Both the position numbers and the translations under genes were made by a program. A DNA stretch of 41,827 nt, from positions 1-41,827 of the forward strand of contig CAIVJW010000138.1 of NCBI GenBank assembly GCA_903906315.1, written 5' to 3'. The notes under the pieces were generated by a model. It made no database searches, was not told the origin of the DNA, and saw only the letters and a list, made by a program, of their open reading frames with translations. Origin of the DNA: an uncultured delta proteobacterium (lineage in GTDB: Bacteria; Myxococcota_A; Polyangia; Polyangiales; Polyangiaceae). Shown one piece after another: positions 16,646 through 26,700 of this stretch (position 1 is its first letter; each line of letters starts with the position of its first letter).

Positions 16646-17590
16646 TCAGGGGTCCGCTGCCGGCGCGACGTCGCCCTCGCGCACCGCAGCGGCCGGCACC
16701 AGGACCTCCTGGCCGTCCATCGAATCGCCGTCGATCGCCACGAGCCCGTCGGCCCGCATCACCGGCCGCACGACGACGCCCTCCGCGCGCCCGTCGCGCA
16801 CGGCGAAGACCACGGTCGCGCCGTCGCGCTCGGCGGTCGCCGCCTCGGGCACCGTGAGAAGGCCCTCGACGACGCGCACGACGACGCTCGCCGAGGCGGT
16901 CATTCCGGGCAGCAGCGATCGGTCCGGATTCGCGACGAAGAACGTCACCGGGAGCGTGTGGTCCGCGGTCATCGCGGCGTCCACGCGCGTCACGACCGAC
17001 GCGAACTCGCGCCCGGGCATCGCCAGGACGCGCAGGGCCACGGGCTGCCCGGCGCGGACCTCCGTGGCGCCGACCTCGGGCAGCTGGGCGCGCCCCTCGA
17101 TCGACGAGAGGTCGACGAGGGTGACGAGGCGGGTCTGCGACTCGGTGACGGGCGCCCCGAGCTCCACGTGCCTCGCCAGCACGACACCGTCGCGCGGCGA
17201 TCGCACCACCGCGACGCGCCCGTGGGCGCGGATCCGCGCGAGCTCCTGACCGCGATGGACCACGTGGTTTACCTCGACGAGCAGGACCTCGACGACGCCC
17301 GACTCCGGCGCCGTCACGACCAGCGTCGCCGCCGGAGACAGCGTCACGGGCCCCGAAACGCGATGCGTGAGCGTGCGCCGCTGGACGCGCGCGCGACGCG
17401 GAGCCGCCGTCGGCGAGGCGGGGGCGGCGGCATGGGCCGGCGCCGCGATCGGAGCGCAGGCGCCCGGCGCCACGTGCGCGGGCGGATCGACCCGCGCGCA
17501 CCCCGCCATCACCACCGCCACCAGCCCGCTGCGCAACACGACGGAGAGCGTCACGGGCGCGACCGTGCGCGTGACGCCCACGGATCGCAA
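16646..17590 (-). CDS. RND-type periplasmic adaptor lipoprotein (orphan)
   Basis: 314 residues. The signal sequence has a lipobox (VMAGC, Cys31) and is followed by an Ala/Pro linker. The body follows membrane-fusion (HlyD/CzcB-like) adaptors: a lipoyl-type half with APESGVVEVLLVEVNHVV and RGQELARIRAHG, the matching half SPRDGVVLARHVELGAPV, a beta-barrel region (RAGQPVALRVLAMPGREF), and a membrane-proximal domain ending in DGQEVLVPAAAVREGD. The alpha-helical hairpin is nearly absent, as in short CusB/CzcB-type adaptors. Normally such proteins link an inner-membrane RND pump to an outer-membrane channel, but neither gene is nearby. The exact start among several N-terminal codons is uncertain. 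Confidence 0.75.
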   Translation of the reverse strand: MRSVGVTRTVAPVTLSVVLRSGLVAVVMAGCARVDPPAHVAPGACAPIAAPAHAAAPASPTAAPRRARVQRRTLTHRVSGPVTLSPAATLVVTAPESGVVEVLLVEVNHVVHRGQELARIRAHGRVAVVRSPRDGVVLARHVELGAPVTESQTRLVTLVDLSSIEGRAQLPEVGATEVRAGQPVALRVLAMPGREFASVVTRVDAAMTADHTLPVTFFVANPDRSLLPGMTASASVVVRVVEGLLTVPEAATAERDGATVVFAVRDGRAEGVVVRPVMRADGLVAIDGDSMDGQEVLVPAAAVREGDVAPAADP

Positions 17591-17662
17591 GCGGGGTGCG
17601 CGCGGCGGTTCGGGGCAGCCTCGGACCCGGGATCGTGGTCGACCTCGCGCCGGCGGCGCGCG

Positions 17663-17679
17663 CGACCGTCGAACGGTCG
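17663..17679 (-). terminator. Hairpin after recD
   Basis: CGACCGT (17663-17669) pairs perfectly with ACGGTCG (17673-17679) around a 3-base loop, 14 bases after the recD stop on the minus strand. It is a likely end point for the recCBD transcript. Confidence 0.5.
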
Positions 17680-17693
17680 GCGCGAACGTCGTC

Positions 17694-19763
17694 CTACCCG
17701 GGATCGGGCTCGCGGAGGAGCGCCTCGAGCCCGCTGGCCCGCTCGACGCGCAGCGCGAGCGCGACGCGGAGCTCCGACTCCGTGCCGAGCCAGGCGAGCT
17801 GCTGCTTGGCGCGCGTGACGCCGGTGTAGACGAGCTCGCGCGTCTGGATCGGCGACGGCCTCCCGGCGAGCACCAGGGCCACGCGGTCGAACTGCGAACC
17901 TTGCGACTTGTGGACGGTCATCGCGAGGGCGCCCTCGTGCGCCGGTAGGCGGGAGAGCGGCACCACGCGCACCTCGCCGGGGCGCTCGTGGGGGAACACG
18001 GCGACGCGCCCGGTCGGCGTCGGGAGCACGAGGCCCACGTCGCCATTCATCAGGGCGACGTCATAGGCATTCTCGGTCACGAGGATCGGGCGGCCGATCC
18101 AGTGGCGCCCGGAGTCGCCGCGGCGATCGTGGTCGAGCGACTCGCGCACGCGCGACGCCAGCGCCTTCTCGATCCCCGCGACGCCGAGGGGACCGCGACG
18201 GTGGACGGCGAGCACGCGATACCGGGCGAGCGCGTCGAGCACGGCGCGCTGAAACTGCGGCGCACAGACGGCCGGCGATCGGACGCCCGAGGCGCGAAGC
18301 TCGCGGGCCAGGATCGCGGCGTAGCCGTCGACCCAGCGCACGCGGCCATCCGGGTCGCGGACCTCGAAGCCCTTCATGTAGGGATCCGCGAGCCTGTCGA
18401 GCTGCGCTTCGCTCGGGCGCCCGCGCTGGCTCGGGCCCGTGATCTCGGGGGCGCCGAGGTGGGTGACTCGCTCGTTCGGCCAGCGCTCGTCGGGCGCGCC
18501 TCGGCGGCCGGCGAAGACGTCGACGGCGCGATCGACGCGCGCGCCGTCGTCGCCGCGCGGCACCCCGGGCATCTCGGTCGCGTAGCTCTGGAGGCAGGCC
18601 GCTATCAGCGCGATATCGGGCGCGTCGGCGAAGCGACGCGACCGCGTGAACGCCTGCACGCTCCCGGCGAGCGGGCCCGCGTCGCGGGCGCTCACGAGGT
18701 CGGCGAGCACGCAGCCGGCCTCGACGCTCGCGAGCTGATCGCGGTCGCCGAGCAGCACGAGGCGCGCGTCGTCCGCGACCGCTTCGACCAGCCTGCGCAT
18801 CAACGCGAGGTCGACCATCGAGACCTCGTCGACGACGACGACGTCGGCCGGGACGGGGTTGTCGCGCCCATGGCGCACGCTGCCGTCGGGCCGCACGCCG
18901 AGCAGCCGGTGAAGCGTGCTCGCCTCGAGCGCCTGGAGCGCCGCGCGCACGTCGGCGTCGACGTCGAGCGGCGGCGTCGCGTCGCTCGACGTCGCCTCGC
19001 GGATCGCCTCGCGCATGCGCACCGCGGCCTTGCCGGTGGGCGCCGCGAGCTTGATCACGAGCGGGCGCCCGCCGCGCCGGTCCTCGATCAGGGCGGCGAG
19101 CAGCCGGGTGATCGAGAACGTCTTGCCCGTGCCGGGACCGCCGATCACGATCGCGAGGCGGCGCGTGGCCGCGAGGCGGACGGCGCGCGCGGCCTCGCCG
19201 TCCGGCTCGCCCGGGAACAGTCGGGGGATCGAGGCGTCGAGGCCCGCGACGACGGCGCGGTCGTCGACGCCCGCGCGCGTGCGCTGCCGGAGGGCCGTCG
19301 CGACGAGCTGCTGCTCGCGAAACATGCGGCGCGTGAGCAGCAGCGAGGCGCCGCCGCCGAGATCCTGATGGACGAACGGGCGACGCGCGGAGTCGTCCGG
19401 CGGCCCGACGAGAGGCGAGGACAGGGTCTCTCGCTGCCAGGTCTCCGGGGCAGGCCACGGCAGCGGCTCTTCCTCGTCGGCCGCGCCCCCGTCGGTCGCA
19501 GCCTCCGGCGCGGCGTCGGGCGGCGCGGCCGACCGCGGATCGTGCCGACGAGGATCGTCTCCGATGCGCGAGGCGACGACCGCGAGGTCGACCCCCGCGT
19601 GCCCGACGCGCGGCGCGCGCACCGCGAACGCGAGCCCGAGCATCCGAACCGGATCGCGCTCGCCGAAGCGCGGCGCCACGATCGCCACGGCCTGCACGTC
19701 GGCCGCCGTGAGCACGCCCTCTTCGACGAACCGCGTTGCGAGGGCCTGAAACGTGGGAGTCAT
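17694..19763 (-). CDS. recD: RecBCD enzyme subunit RecD (5'-3' helicase)
   Basis: 689 residues from the ATG at 19761-19763, which overlaps the recB stop as ATGA. SF1B helicase motifs are intact: Walker A GGPGTGKT (208-215), motif Ia APTGKAA (241-247), motif II VVVDEVSM (about 309-316), motif III GDRDQL (339-344), HKSQGSQFDRVAL (motif V) and YTGVTRAK (motif VI). The N-terminal about 120 residues would contact RecC and are linked by an acidic spacer (GGAADEEEPLPW, about 92-103). RecD is the fast 5'-3' motor of the complex that resects double-strand breaks and degrades linear foreign DNA. It is the last gene of the recC-recB-recD operon. The longer in-frame extension upstream lies inside recB and is not real. 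Confidence 0.95.
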   Translation of the reverse strand: MTPTFQALATRFVEEGVLTAADVQAVAIVAPRFGERDPVRMLGLAFAVRAPRVGHAGVDLAVVASRIGDDPRRHDPRSAAPPDAAPEAATDGGAADEEEPLPWPAPETWQRETLSSPLVGPPDDSARRPFVHQDLGGGASLLLTRRMFREQQLVATALRQRTRAGVDDRAVVAGLDASIPRLFPGEPDGEAARAVRLAATRRLAIVIGGPGTGKTFSITRLLAALIEDRRGGRPLVIKLAAPTGKAAVRMREAIREATSSDATPPLDVDADVRAALQALEASTLHRLLGVRPDGSVRHGRDNPVPADVVVVDEVSMVDLALMRRLVEAVADDARLVLLGDRDQLASVEAGCVLADLVSARDAGPLAGSVQAFTRSRRFADAPDIALIAACLQSYATEMPGVPRGDDGARVDRAVDVFAGRRGAPDERWPNERVTHLGAPEITGPSQRGRPSEAQLDRLADPYMKGFEVRDPDGRVRWVDGYAAILARELRASGVRSPAVCAPQFQRAVLDALARYRVLAVHRRGPLGVAGIEKALASRVRESLDHDRRGDSGRHWIGRPILVTENAYDVALMNGDVGLVLPTPTGRVAVFPHERPGEVRVVPLSRLPAHEGALAMTVHKSQGSQFDRVALVLAGRPSPIQTRELVYTGVTRAKQQLAWLGTESELRVALALRVERASGLEALLREPDPG

Positions 19764-22700
19764 TGCGCGGCCTCCTTCTCGGGGGAGAGCGCCCGATCGA
19801 GCGCCTCGACGGTCTCCTTCGGCCAGCGATCGCCGAGCACGCCGAGGCAGCGCCCGGTGGCCGGGTCGCGCGGCGTGTCCGGCCCCGACATGCCCTTCAG
19901 AAACAGGTAGAGATACCCGCCCACGTCGCGGTCGTAGTCGTAGCCGCGGAGCCTCGTCTTCAGGTGCCGGTGCAGCGCGAGCGTGTAGAGCAGCGCCTGG
20001 AGCGGATAGCCTGCCTTGGCCATCTCCCACTCGAGCCACGGGCCCGCGTAGTTGAAGGCCTCCGAGTCGCCGATGCGGTTCGTCTTGTAGTCGGCGAGGA
20101 AGTAGCGCCGATCGCCTGCGACGGTCGCGCGGAACACGAGATCGATCGACCCCGTGAGGATGCCGGCGATGCCCTCGATGATCGGGCGCCCGGCGTCGCG
20201 GCGCGCGCGGAGGTGGTCGACCCACGGCGCGACGCCGCGGCGATGCGCCTCGGGCGAGGCCAGGATCGCCTCGTACACCTTGCCGGGGTCCACGCAGCCG
20301 GGGCGCGCTTCGAGCTTCGATCGCGGCGCCGCGCTCGCGCCGGGATCGCGTCGCCACGCGGTGCCGTCGCCGAGCCGGAGGTCGAAGGCCAGCTCGTCGA
20401 GGCGATCGCCGAGCGCGAGGTCGCGCAGCGAGAACCCCGGCGGGAGCCCGCGGACCGCGTCGTCCTCGCGCGTCGAGTCGAGCGGAGTCGCGATCAGCGT
20501 CGGGAGTAGCTCCACGAGCTCCGTCGTGAGCAGCTCGTCGCCGCGGAGCCCGACGCGCGCGGCCGAGGCGTTCACGAGGTCGCCGAGCGAGCGGCCGTCC
20601 TTCGCGACGCCCGTGGCGAAGTCGAGCGCCTCGAGGAGCTCGTGCACGCACGTCCCGTACTGCGTGCCGCGCCCGCGCTCGATCCTGCGCAGGGGCGCGC
20701 CCGGGGGATCGATCCGGGGCGGCCTCACGAGGCCGGCGGGCCCCTCCCCCGCCTCGGCCCGACGCGCGACGCCCGCGGCCTCGGCGATCGCGGCGTCGGC
20801 CCGCATCCGCTCGTCACGGTCGGGCGCGGCGCTGCCAGACGCGAGGCTCGTGAAGCTCGCGACCATCCACGGGCCAACGAGCGCCGGGGCGTCGGCGGGC
20901 CACGCCGCGCGCGCCGGATCCGCGAGCGAACGCGCCGGCGCCACCCATTGCGTCGCCCCCTCGACCGGCAGCTCGGCCGACCAGGTGAGGCTCCCCTCCG
21001 ATCGCGCGACGAGCTGGTCGAGGCGCAGCTTCGCCTTCGGCCACGCGCCCGCGGCTCCCTTCTTGCCGAAGTCCGGCATCGCGCCGTCGTCGAAGCCGTC
21101 CCGATCCGGATCGCGCATCAACAGGCGCCCGATCGCCGTCCCGCTCGCCGCCGCGCCGCCCGCGCCGATCGGCCCGTACCACGCGATCGTGCGGTGCCGC
21201 GCGCGCGTCAACGCGACGTACTGCTTGCGGAGCGCCTCGCGCCGCTCCTCGGCCACGGCGCGCGCGTGCGCCTCCGTCCGCCCCTCGGTGCCCTTGCCGC
21301 CGACGTGCAGCTCGGCGCCGTGATCGCCGCGCACGACGATCGGGCGGCCCTTGTCGTCGTGCTTGCGCGCCGACCACCCGAACGGCAGCAGCACGACCGG
21401 ATACTCGAGCCCCTTGCTCGCGTGCACGGTCTCGATCCGCACGGCGCGCGCGTCGCTCTCGAGCCGCTGCGCCGCCTCCTCGCCCCCCGCGCCCGCCTGC
21501 GCGCACAGCCAGTCGGCGAGCGCCCGCGGACCGTGGCGGCGCGTGCGCTCCTCGACGTGGAGCAGCTCGAAGAGGTGGCGCAGGTCCGTCGCGTGACGCT
21601 CGCCCTCGGGCAGCGCGAGCACGCGCGGCACGACCCCGAGCGCGCTCGCTTCGGCGTCGAACGTGCGCGCGAAGCCCTGCTTCGGCCAGCGATCGGCCGC
21701 GGCCTGCAGCCGCTCGGTCCAGGCGTTCCAGTCGCGCGCGCTCGGGTCCGGTGCGCGCGCCGGATCGACGGCGTCGCCCGCGTCGCCCGCGCCGTCGAGC
21801 TCGCGACCCGCGCGCGAGAGCGCCCACGCCAGCTCGTCGGCCGCCCAGCCGAACAGCGGCGTGACGACGGCCGTCCTCGCCGCGCGGTCGCGCCCACCGC
21901 CCGCGACCGCGTCCAGCCACGCCGCGAGCCAGCGCGCGACGGGCGTCTCGATCACGGAATCGTGGGCCGCCGCCACCGCGGGCACGCCCGCGCGCCCGAG
22001 CGCCCGCAGCACCGCCGCGCCCTCGTGATGGCCATTGACCAGCACGGCGAGATCGCCGGGCTCGATCGCGGGCGGGCGTTCGTCGCCGAGGTCGCGATCG
22101 ATCTCGCCGCGCGCGCCGTCGAGCCACGCGACGACCTCGCGCACCGCGAGCCGTGCCGCGAGGCCCTCGGCCTTGGACGAGATCGGCTGTCCCTCGTCGC
22201 CGCCGCGGGCGCGGTCGTCGACCCAGCGGAGATCCAGGCCCGAGGGCGGGCCGACGGCTCGCAGCCGGTCGCCGTGCTGCGCGACCACGTGGACGTAGTC
22301 GATCGCCTCCTGGTCGAAGGGCGACGATCCGGCGCGGAACAAGGCGTTCGTGGCCTCGACCGCCCGGCCGTCGGATCGCCAGTTGCGGTCCATCGTCCGC
22401 CGCTGGTCCGGATCGACCACCCCCGCCGCAGCGAGGTAGACGTGTACGTCGGCGCCGCGAAATGCGTAGATCGCCTGCTTCGGGTCGCCGATGAGGAACA
22501 GCCTCCGGTGGCCGTGGAACGCGGCGCGGAGGACGCTCCACTGCGCGTCGTCGGTGTCCTGAAACTCGTCGACGAAGACCGCGTCGAAGCGCTCGCGGAT
22601 GCGCGCGGCGAGCGGGCTGTCGGCGCCGCCGTCCTTTGCGACGCGCTCCGCGAGGCGCGACAGGATCGCGTCGAACGTGAGCACGCGCCGGCGCTCGAGC

Positions 22701-23755
22701 TCGGCCTCGACCCGCTCGCGCGCGGTCGCGGCGAACGCGACGAGCGGGGCAAATGCGCCGTGAAACTCGGCGTGGTCGTCGTAGAAGCGCTCGATCTCCT
22801 CGACGATGGGCCCCCACGGGCGCGCCTCGAGGTCGCTCGGCGCCCCCTTCCAGAGCCCGCGGAGGGCCGTGGCGCGAAGGCGCGCGAACGCGGGCTGCGC
22901 CGTGTCCCCCGGCCCCGCACCCGCGGCGAGCCAGTCGCTCACCTTGCGGATCGATCCGGACATCCAGCTGTCGCGCAGCGTCTTGAAGCGCTTGTCGCGC
23001 ACGTCCTGCTCGAGCGCCCCGAGGGCGCCGCGCGCGAGGCCGTCGCTCCAGCGCGCCTGCATCGCGGCCGCCTTCACCGTCCACTCCCGCGCCTGGCCGA
23101 GCGCGCCGCGCAGCACGTCCGCGGAGCTGTCGCCCGCGCCCGGCGCCTTCTCGGCCGGCAGCACGCCCGGCTTGGTCGGGCCGCTCATGCGCTTCGCCAC
23201 GTCGAGCAGCGAGGCCCGATTGACGCCGGCGCCCTCCAGCGCGGCGAGCTCCGCGGGCGACGCGGAGGCGTAGAGCGCGGCGAGCGTGTCGTCGACGATC
23301 TCCTCGACCACGTCGCCGGCGTCGGACATGAGCTCGAGCTCCGGGTCCTGCCCGGAGTCGAACGCGAGCTCCTGCAGCATGCGCTGCGAGAACCCGTGGA
23401 TCGTCGAGATCGGCGCGAGATCGAAGGAGCGGAGCGCGAGCTCGAGCCGGCGCACGATCTCGGCGCGCGGGGCGGCGCCGAGGACGTGGACAATCACCGG
23501 GTCCTCCGTCGTCGCCCCCGGCCCGCGGGCGGCCTCGAGCGCCTCGCGCAGGCGCCTGCGGACGCGATCACGCAGCTCGCCCGTCGCCGCATTCGTGAAG
23601 GTGATCGCGAGGATGCGGTCGACTGGCAGCCCGTGCTCGGCCACGAGCCGCAGCACGAGACTGGCAATCTGGAACGTCTTGCCCGTCCCCGCGCTCGCCT
23701 CGATCAGCCAGGTCGTGTGCTCGGGGAGCGCCTCGGTGTCTCGCCAGGGGTTCAT
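19760..23755 (-). CDS. recB: RecBCD enzyme subunit RecB (helicase-nuclease)
   Basis: 1331 residues from the ATG at 23753-23755, overlapping the recC stop as ATGA. UvrD-like 3'-5' helicase: Walker A SAGTGKT (21-27), motif Ia ITFTNAATGELRDRV, motif II VDEFQDTDDAQW, motif III GDPKQAIYAFRGAD, VHASKGLEYPVV, and motif VI YVALTRARHR. The C-terminal nuclease domain is intact, with GTCVHELLEALDF, then GSIDLVFR and FLADYKTNRIG giving the Asp-Asp-Lys of the RecB nuclease. The tail YPLQALLYTLALHRHLKTR and KGM is also typical. It is somewhat longer than the Escherichia coli protein, mainly through charged insertions. It combines with RecC and RecD in double-strand-break repair. Co-translation with both neighbours is likely. 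Confidence 0.95.
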   Translation of the reverse strand: MNPWRDTEALPEHTTWLIEASAGTGKTFQIASLVLRLVAEHGLPVDRILAITFTNAATGELRDRVRRRLREALEAARGPGATTEDPVIVHVLGAAPRAEIVRRLELALRSFDLAPISTIHGFSQRMLQELAFDSGQDPELELMSDAGDVVEEIVDDTLAALYASASPAELAALEGAGVNRASLLDVAKRMSGPTKPGVLPAEKAPGAGDSSADVLRGALGQAREWTVKAAAMQARWSDGLARGALGALEQDVRDKRFKTLRDSWMSGSIRKVSDWLAAGAGPGDTAQPAFARLRATALRGLWKGAPSDLEARPWGPIVEEIERFYDDHAEFHGAFAPLVAFAATARERVEAELERRRVLTFDAILSRLAERVAKDGGADSPLAARIRERFDAVFVDEFQDTDDAQWSVLRAAFHGHRRLFLIGDPKQAIYAFRGADVHVYLAAAGVVDPDQRRTMDRNWRSDGRAVEATNALFRAGSSPFDQEAIDYVHVVAQHGDRLRAVGPPSGLDLRWVDDRARGGDEGQPISSKAEGLAARLAVREVVAWLDGARGEIDRDLGDERPPAIEPGDLAVLVNGHHEGAAVLRALGRAGVPAVAAAHDSVIETPVARWLAAWLDAVAGGGRDRAARTAVVTPLFGWAADELAWALSRAGRELDGAGDAGDAVDPARAPDPSARDWNAWTERLQAAADRWPKQGFARTFDAEASALGVVPRVLALPEGERHATDLRHLFELLHVEERTRRHGPRALADWLCAQAGAGGEEAAQRLESDARAVRIETVHASKGLEYPVVLLPFGWSARKHDDKGRPIVVRGDHGAELHVGGKGTEGRTEAHARAVAEERREALRKQYVALTRARHRTIAWYGPIGAGGAAASGTAIGRLLMRDPDRDGFDDGAMPDFGKKGAAGAWPKAKLRLDQLVARSEGSLTWSAELPVEGATQWVAPARSLADPARAAWPADAPALVGPWMVASFTSLASGSAAPDRDERMRADAAIAEAAGVARRAEAGEGPAGLVRPPRIDPPGAPLRRIERGRGTQYGTCVHELLEALDFATGVAKDGRSLGDLVNASAARVGLRGDELLTTELVELLPTLIATPLDSTREDDAVRGLPPGFSLRDLALGDRLDELAFDLRLGDGTAWRRDPGASAAPRSKLEARPGCVDPGKVYEAILASPEAHRRGVAPWVDHLRARRDAGRPIIEGIAGILTGSIDLVFRATVAGDRRYFLADYKTNRIGDSEAFNYAGPWLEWEMAKAGYPLQALLYTLALHRHLKTRLRGYDYDRDVGGYLYLFLKGMSGPDTPRDPATGRCLGVLGDRWPKETVEALDRALSPEKEAAQ

Positions 23756-26700
23756 GCGTCCTCCGCGTCGCTGCCCTCGGGCTCGTTCGCGCCCTTCGCG
23801 TCCGTGCCCGCGGCGAGGACCGGGCCCCACACGCGCACGGCCCGCTCGCAGACCTCGGTCGCCCGCTCGGCGAGGTCCTCGATGCCGAGGTGCCCGAAGA
23901 TCGCCGACACCCACGGGTCTTCGTGGTCGCCCGCCGCCATCGACGATCCGCTCCACGCGGCGTCGGACGCCTCGACGGCGCCGGCCGGCGAGAGCTGCGC
24001 GTCCTTCGCGAGGCGAAGGGCGACCGCGCGCGAGAGCGCTGGAAACAAGGGGATCGGTCCCCCTCGCACCTCGCGCCAGGTCCGCACGAGCGCGTCGAGG
24101 TGCGCCCGCGCGTCGGCCGCCGAGGGCGCGTGGAGCGTCGCCTCCTTGCCGTGGCCGCACACGTGCGCGGACACGACCGCTTCGCCCGCCGCGACCGCGA
24201 CGATCAGCGTGACCCACGCCGTGAGCTCCGCGCGGCCGTTCGCGCCCTTGCTCGCCGTCACCCACACGAGCCGCCGGTCGCCGTCCTCGAGGCGCACGTC
24301 CGCCGCGGCGGCCGACACCACCACGCCGCCCACCTCGCAGCTGGCCTGGAGCGCCTCGGTGCGCACGCCGGGCACCGCCTCCGCGCGCCGCCTCGCCTCG
24401 CGCGCCTCGCCGACGATCCCCTCGAGCGCGCGACGGCCTCCGGCGCGCAGCTGCAGCGCACCCTCGCCGCGCAGCCGCGCCTCGAGCGCGTCGACGTCCG
24501 GCTCGGCGCCGCCCTCGGTCGCGCGCAGCACGCGATCGCGCAGCGACCAGGCCTCGAGCGTGCCCTGATCGAGGGGCTCGCGGTCGGGCACGGTCGCGTC
24601 CTCGGGCGCGAGCGAGAGGCCGAGCCGCCGGCGCAGCAGCTCCTCCTGCGGCCTCGCCAGCGCCCGGGCGAGCTCGTCGGCGCGGATCGCGTTCGTCTCC
24701 CCATCTTCCGCGGGCCACGGCGCGTCGAGCGGGGTGGCCGCGAGCCCGGCGAGCCTCCGCGGCCCGCGGATGGCCACAGCCGCGTCGACCCACACCGCGT
24801 CGAACGGGAGCCGCGGAGCCGCCGCCCCCTCCCCCGCCGCGAACGCCTTCTCGCTCCAGGGCTGCAGCGGGTGATCGACCCTCCGCGCCTTGGGCGCCTC
24901 GCCCGTGCCCGCGGCGATCACCTCGACCAGCTCGCTCACCACGACCGACATCGGCGCGGGCGCCCCGCGGCTCGGCTCGAAGCCGGTGCCGAAGAGCAGG
25001 AGCGCGTCGCGCGCGCAGAGCACGGCCTCGAGGAACAGGTGCCGATCGATCGTCCGGCGGTCGTACTCGCCGTGCTTGCGGGCCGCGAACGGGTCCCACG
25101 CGGGCGTGCGACCGGGCCGCGGAAACGCGCCGTCGTCGAGCCCGAGAATGGCAATCACGCGGAACGGCACCGACCGCATCGGCTCGAGCGCGCAGACGGT
25201 GATGGCGCCGGTGATGGGCCGATCACCGCGCAGCGGCCGGTCGAACGCGCCCGCGAGCGTCGCCGCGACCGCGGATCGATCGAGCGGGAGGCCCTCGCCG
25301 AGGTCGTCCGGAAAGAGCTCCGCGAGCGCCTCCTCGACCTCGACGCGCAGCCACGCCGACTCGCCCTCGACCTCCGTGAAGTCGTCGATCAGCTCCGTCA
25401 GGCGCGCGCGCCACCCGGCGCTCGTCGCGGGCTCGATCACGCGCCCGCGCACGGCGCGCAGGCGGTCGAAGAGATCGGCGAGGCGGCCGAAGCGCTCCAC
25501 GCCGTCGCGCCCGGCGACGTCGAAGGGGACGGCCGGCGCGAGGTCCGATCCCGCGGGCCCGGGCACGACGTCGAGCCCGCCGAGGTCGTGCATCAGCACG
25601 CCGAGCGCGAGCCGCTCGAGGCCGAAACGCACGGTGTTCTGGTCGATCGCGGGCTGCCCGTGCCGCTCCCGATCGGCCGCGTCCCAGGCCCACCGGATCC
25701 CCGATCCGACGACCATCGCGCGAAGCTCGGCGACGTCGTCCTCGCGGAGCGCGAACCGGCGCCGCACGGGCGCGGACGCGATCACCTCGAGCAGGCGCGA
25801 GGCCGTGACCCGCTCGTCGGCGAGCCCGAGGAGCTGCGCGAGCGCGTCGGCGACCGGGTTCTGCGCGCGGAGGCCGAGATCCGCGATGTGGAGAGGGAGC
25901 TGCGGGACGCCGTCGCCGTGCCGCGCGAAGACGGCCGCGAGGAGCGGCGCGTGGGTCGCGACGTCGGGCGTCATCACGAGCACGTGCCGCGGCTCGAGCG
26001 TCGGATCGGCCGCGAAGCGGCGCAGCAGCTCGTCGCGGAGGGCCTCGCACTGCCGGAGCGCGCCGTGGCACGCGTGCACCTCGAGCGATCCGCACGCCGC
26101 GAGGTCGGCCCACGGGCTGTCGGTCGGGTTGTCCTCGGCCCCGTCGGTCCAGGCCTGCACGCGCCCGAGCAGCGTCGAGGCGCGGTCGTCCTGGCGAGGC
26201 GCGTGCGACGGGGTGGTCGGCTCGGCGTAGCCGGTGCTCTCGAGCCACACCTGCAGATCGCGGCTCGGCTCGCCGTTCGCGGCCAGGATCGCGTTCTGTC
26301 GCTCGAGCTTCGCGAGCAGCTCGGCCGTCTCCGCGGGCGCCTTCGGCTCGCGCAGCTCGCGCAGCTGCTCGCGCTTGCTGTGGATGTCCTCCCACCACTC
26401 GCGCGACGGCGCGAACGCGAACACGTGGATGTCGAGGTGGCGCGCGAGCGTCGCGAGCCAGCGCTTGTCGCCGGGGCGCAGCGTCGTGAGCCCGAAGACG
26501 TGCAACGCGCGCCCCGTCTCGATGGGCGCGAGCGCCGCGACCTTGGCGCGCACGCGCGCGGGGGAGATCTCGGGCCCGCCGTCGAGGTCGCGGAGGATCT
26601 CGGCCAGCCAGGCGTGATCCTTGGCCGATCCCGGATCGGCCGCCCACGCGAGCGCGTCCTCCGGGCGGTCGTAGAGGAGGCGCTCGATCGACCCGGCCAC

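Noticed and set aside
19764-20651. N-terminal extension of RecD
   Set aside because: The open frame continues upstream, but that DNA encodes the RecB nuclease domain in another frame; the ATGA overlap marks the true start.
20642-24568. Long plus-strand open frame (about 1300 codons) opposite recB
   Set aside because: Low-complexity Arg/Ala/Asp sequence antisense to a complete recB.
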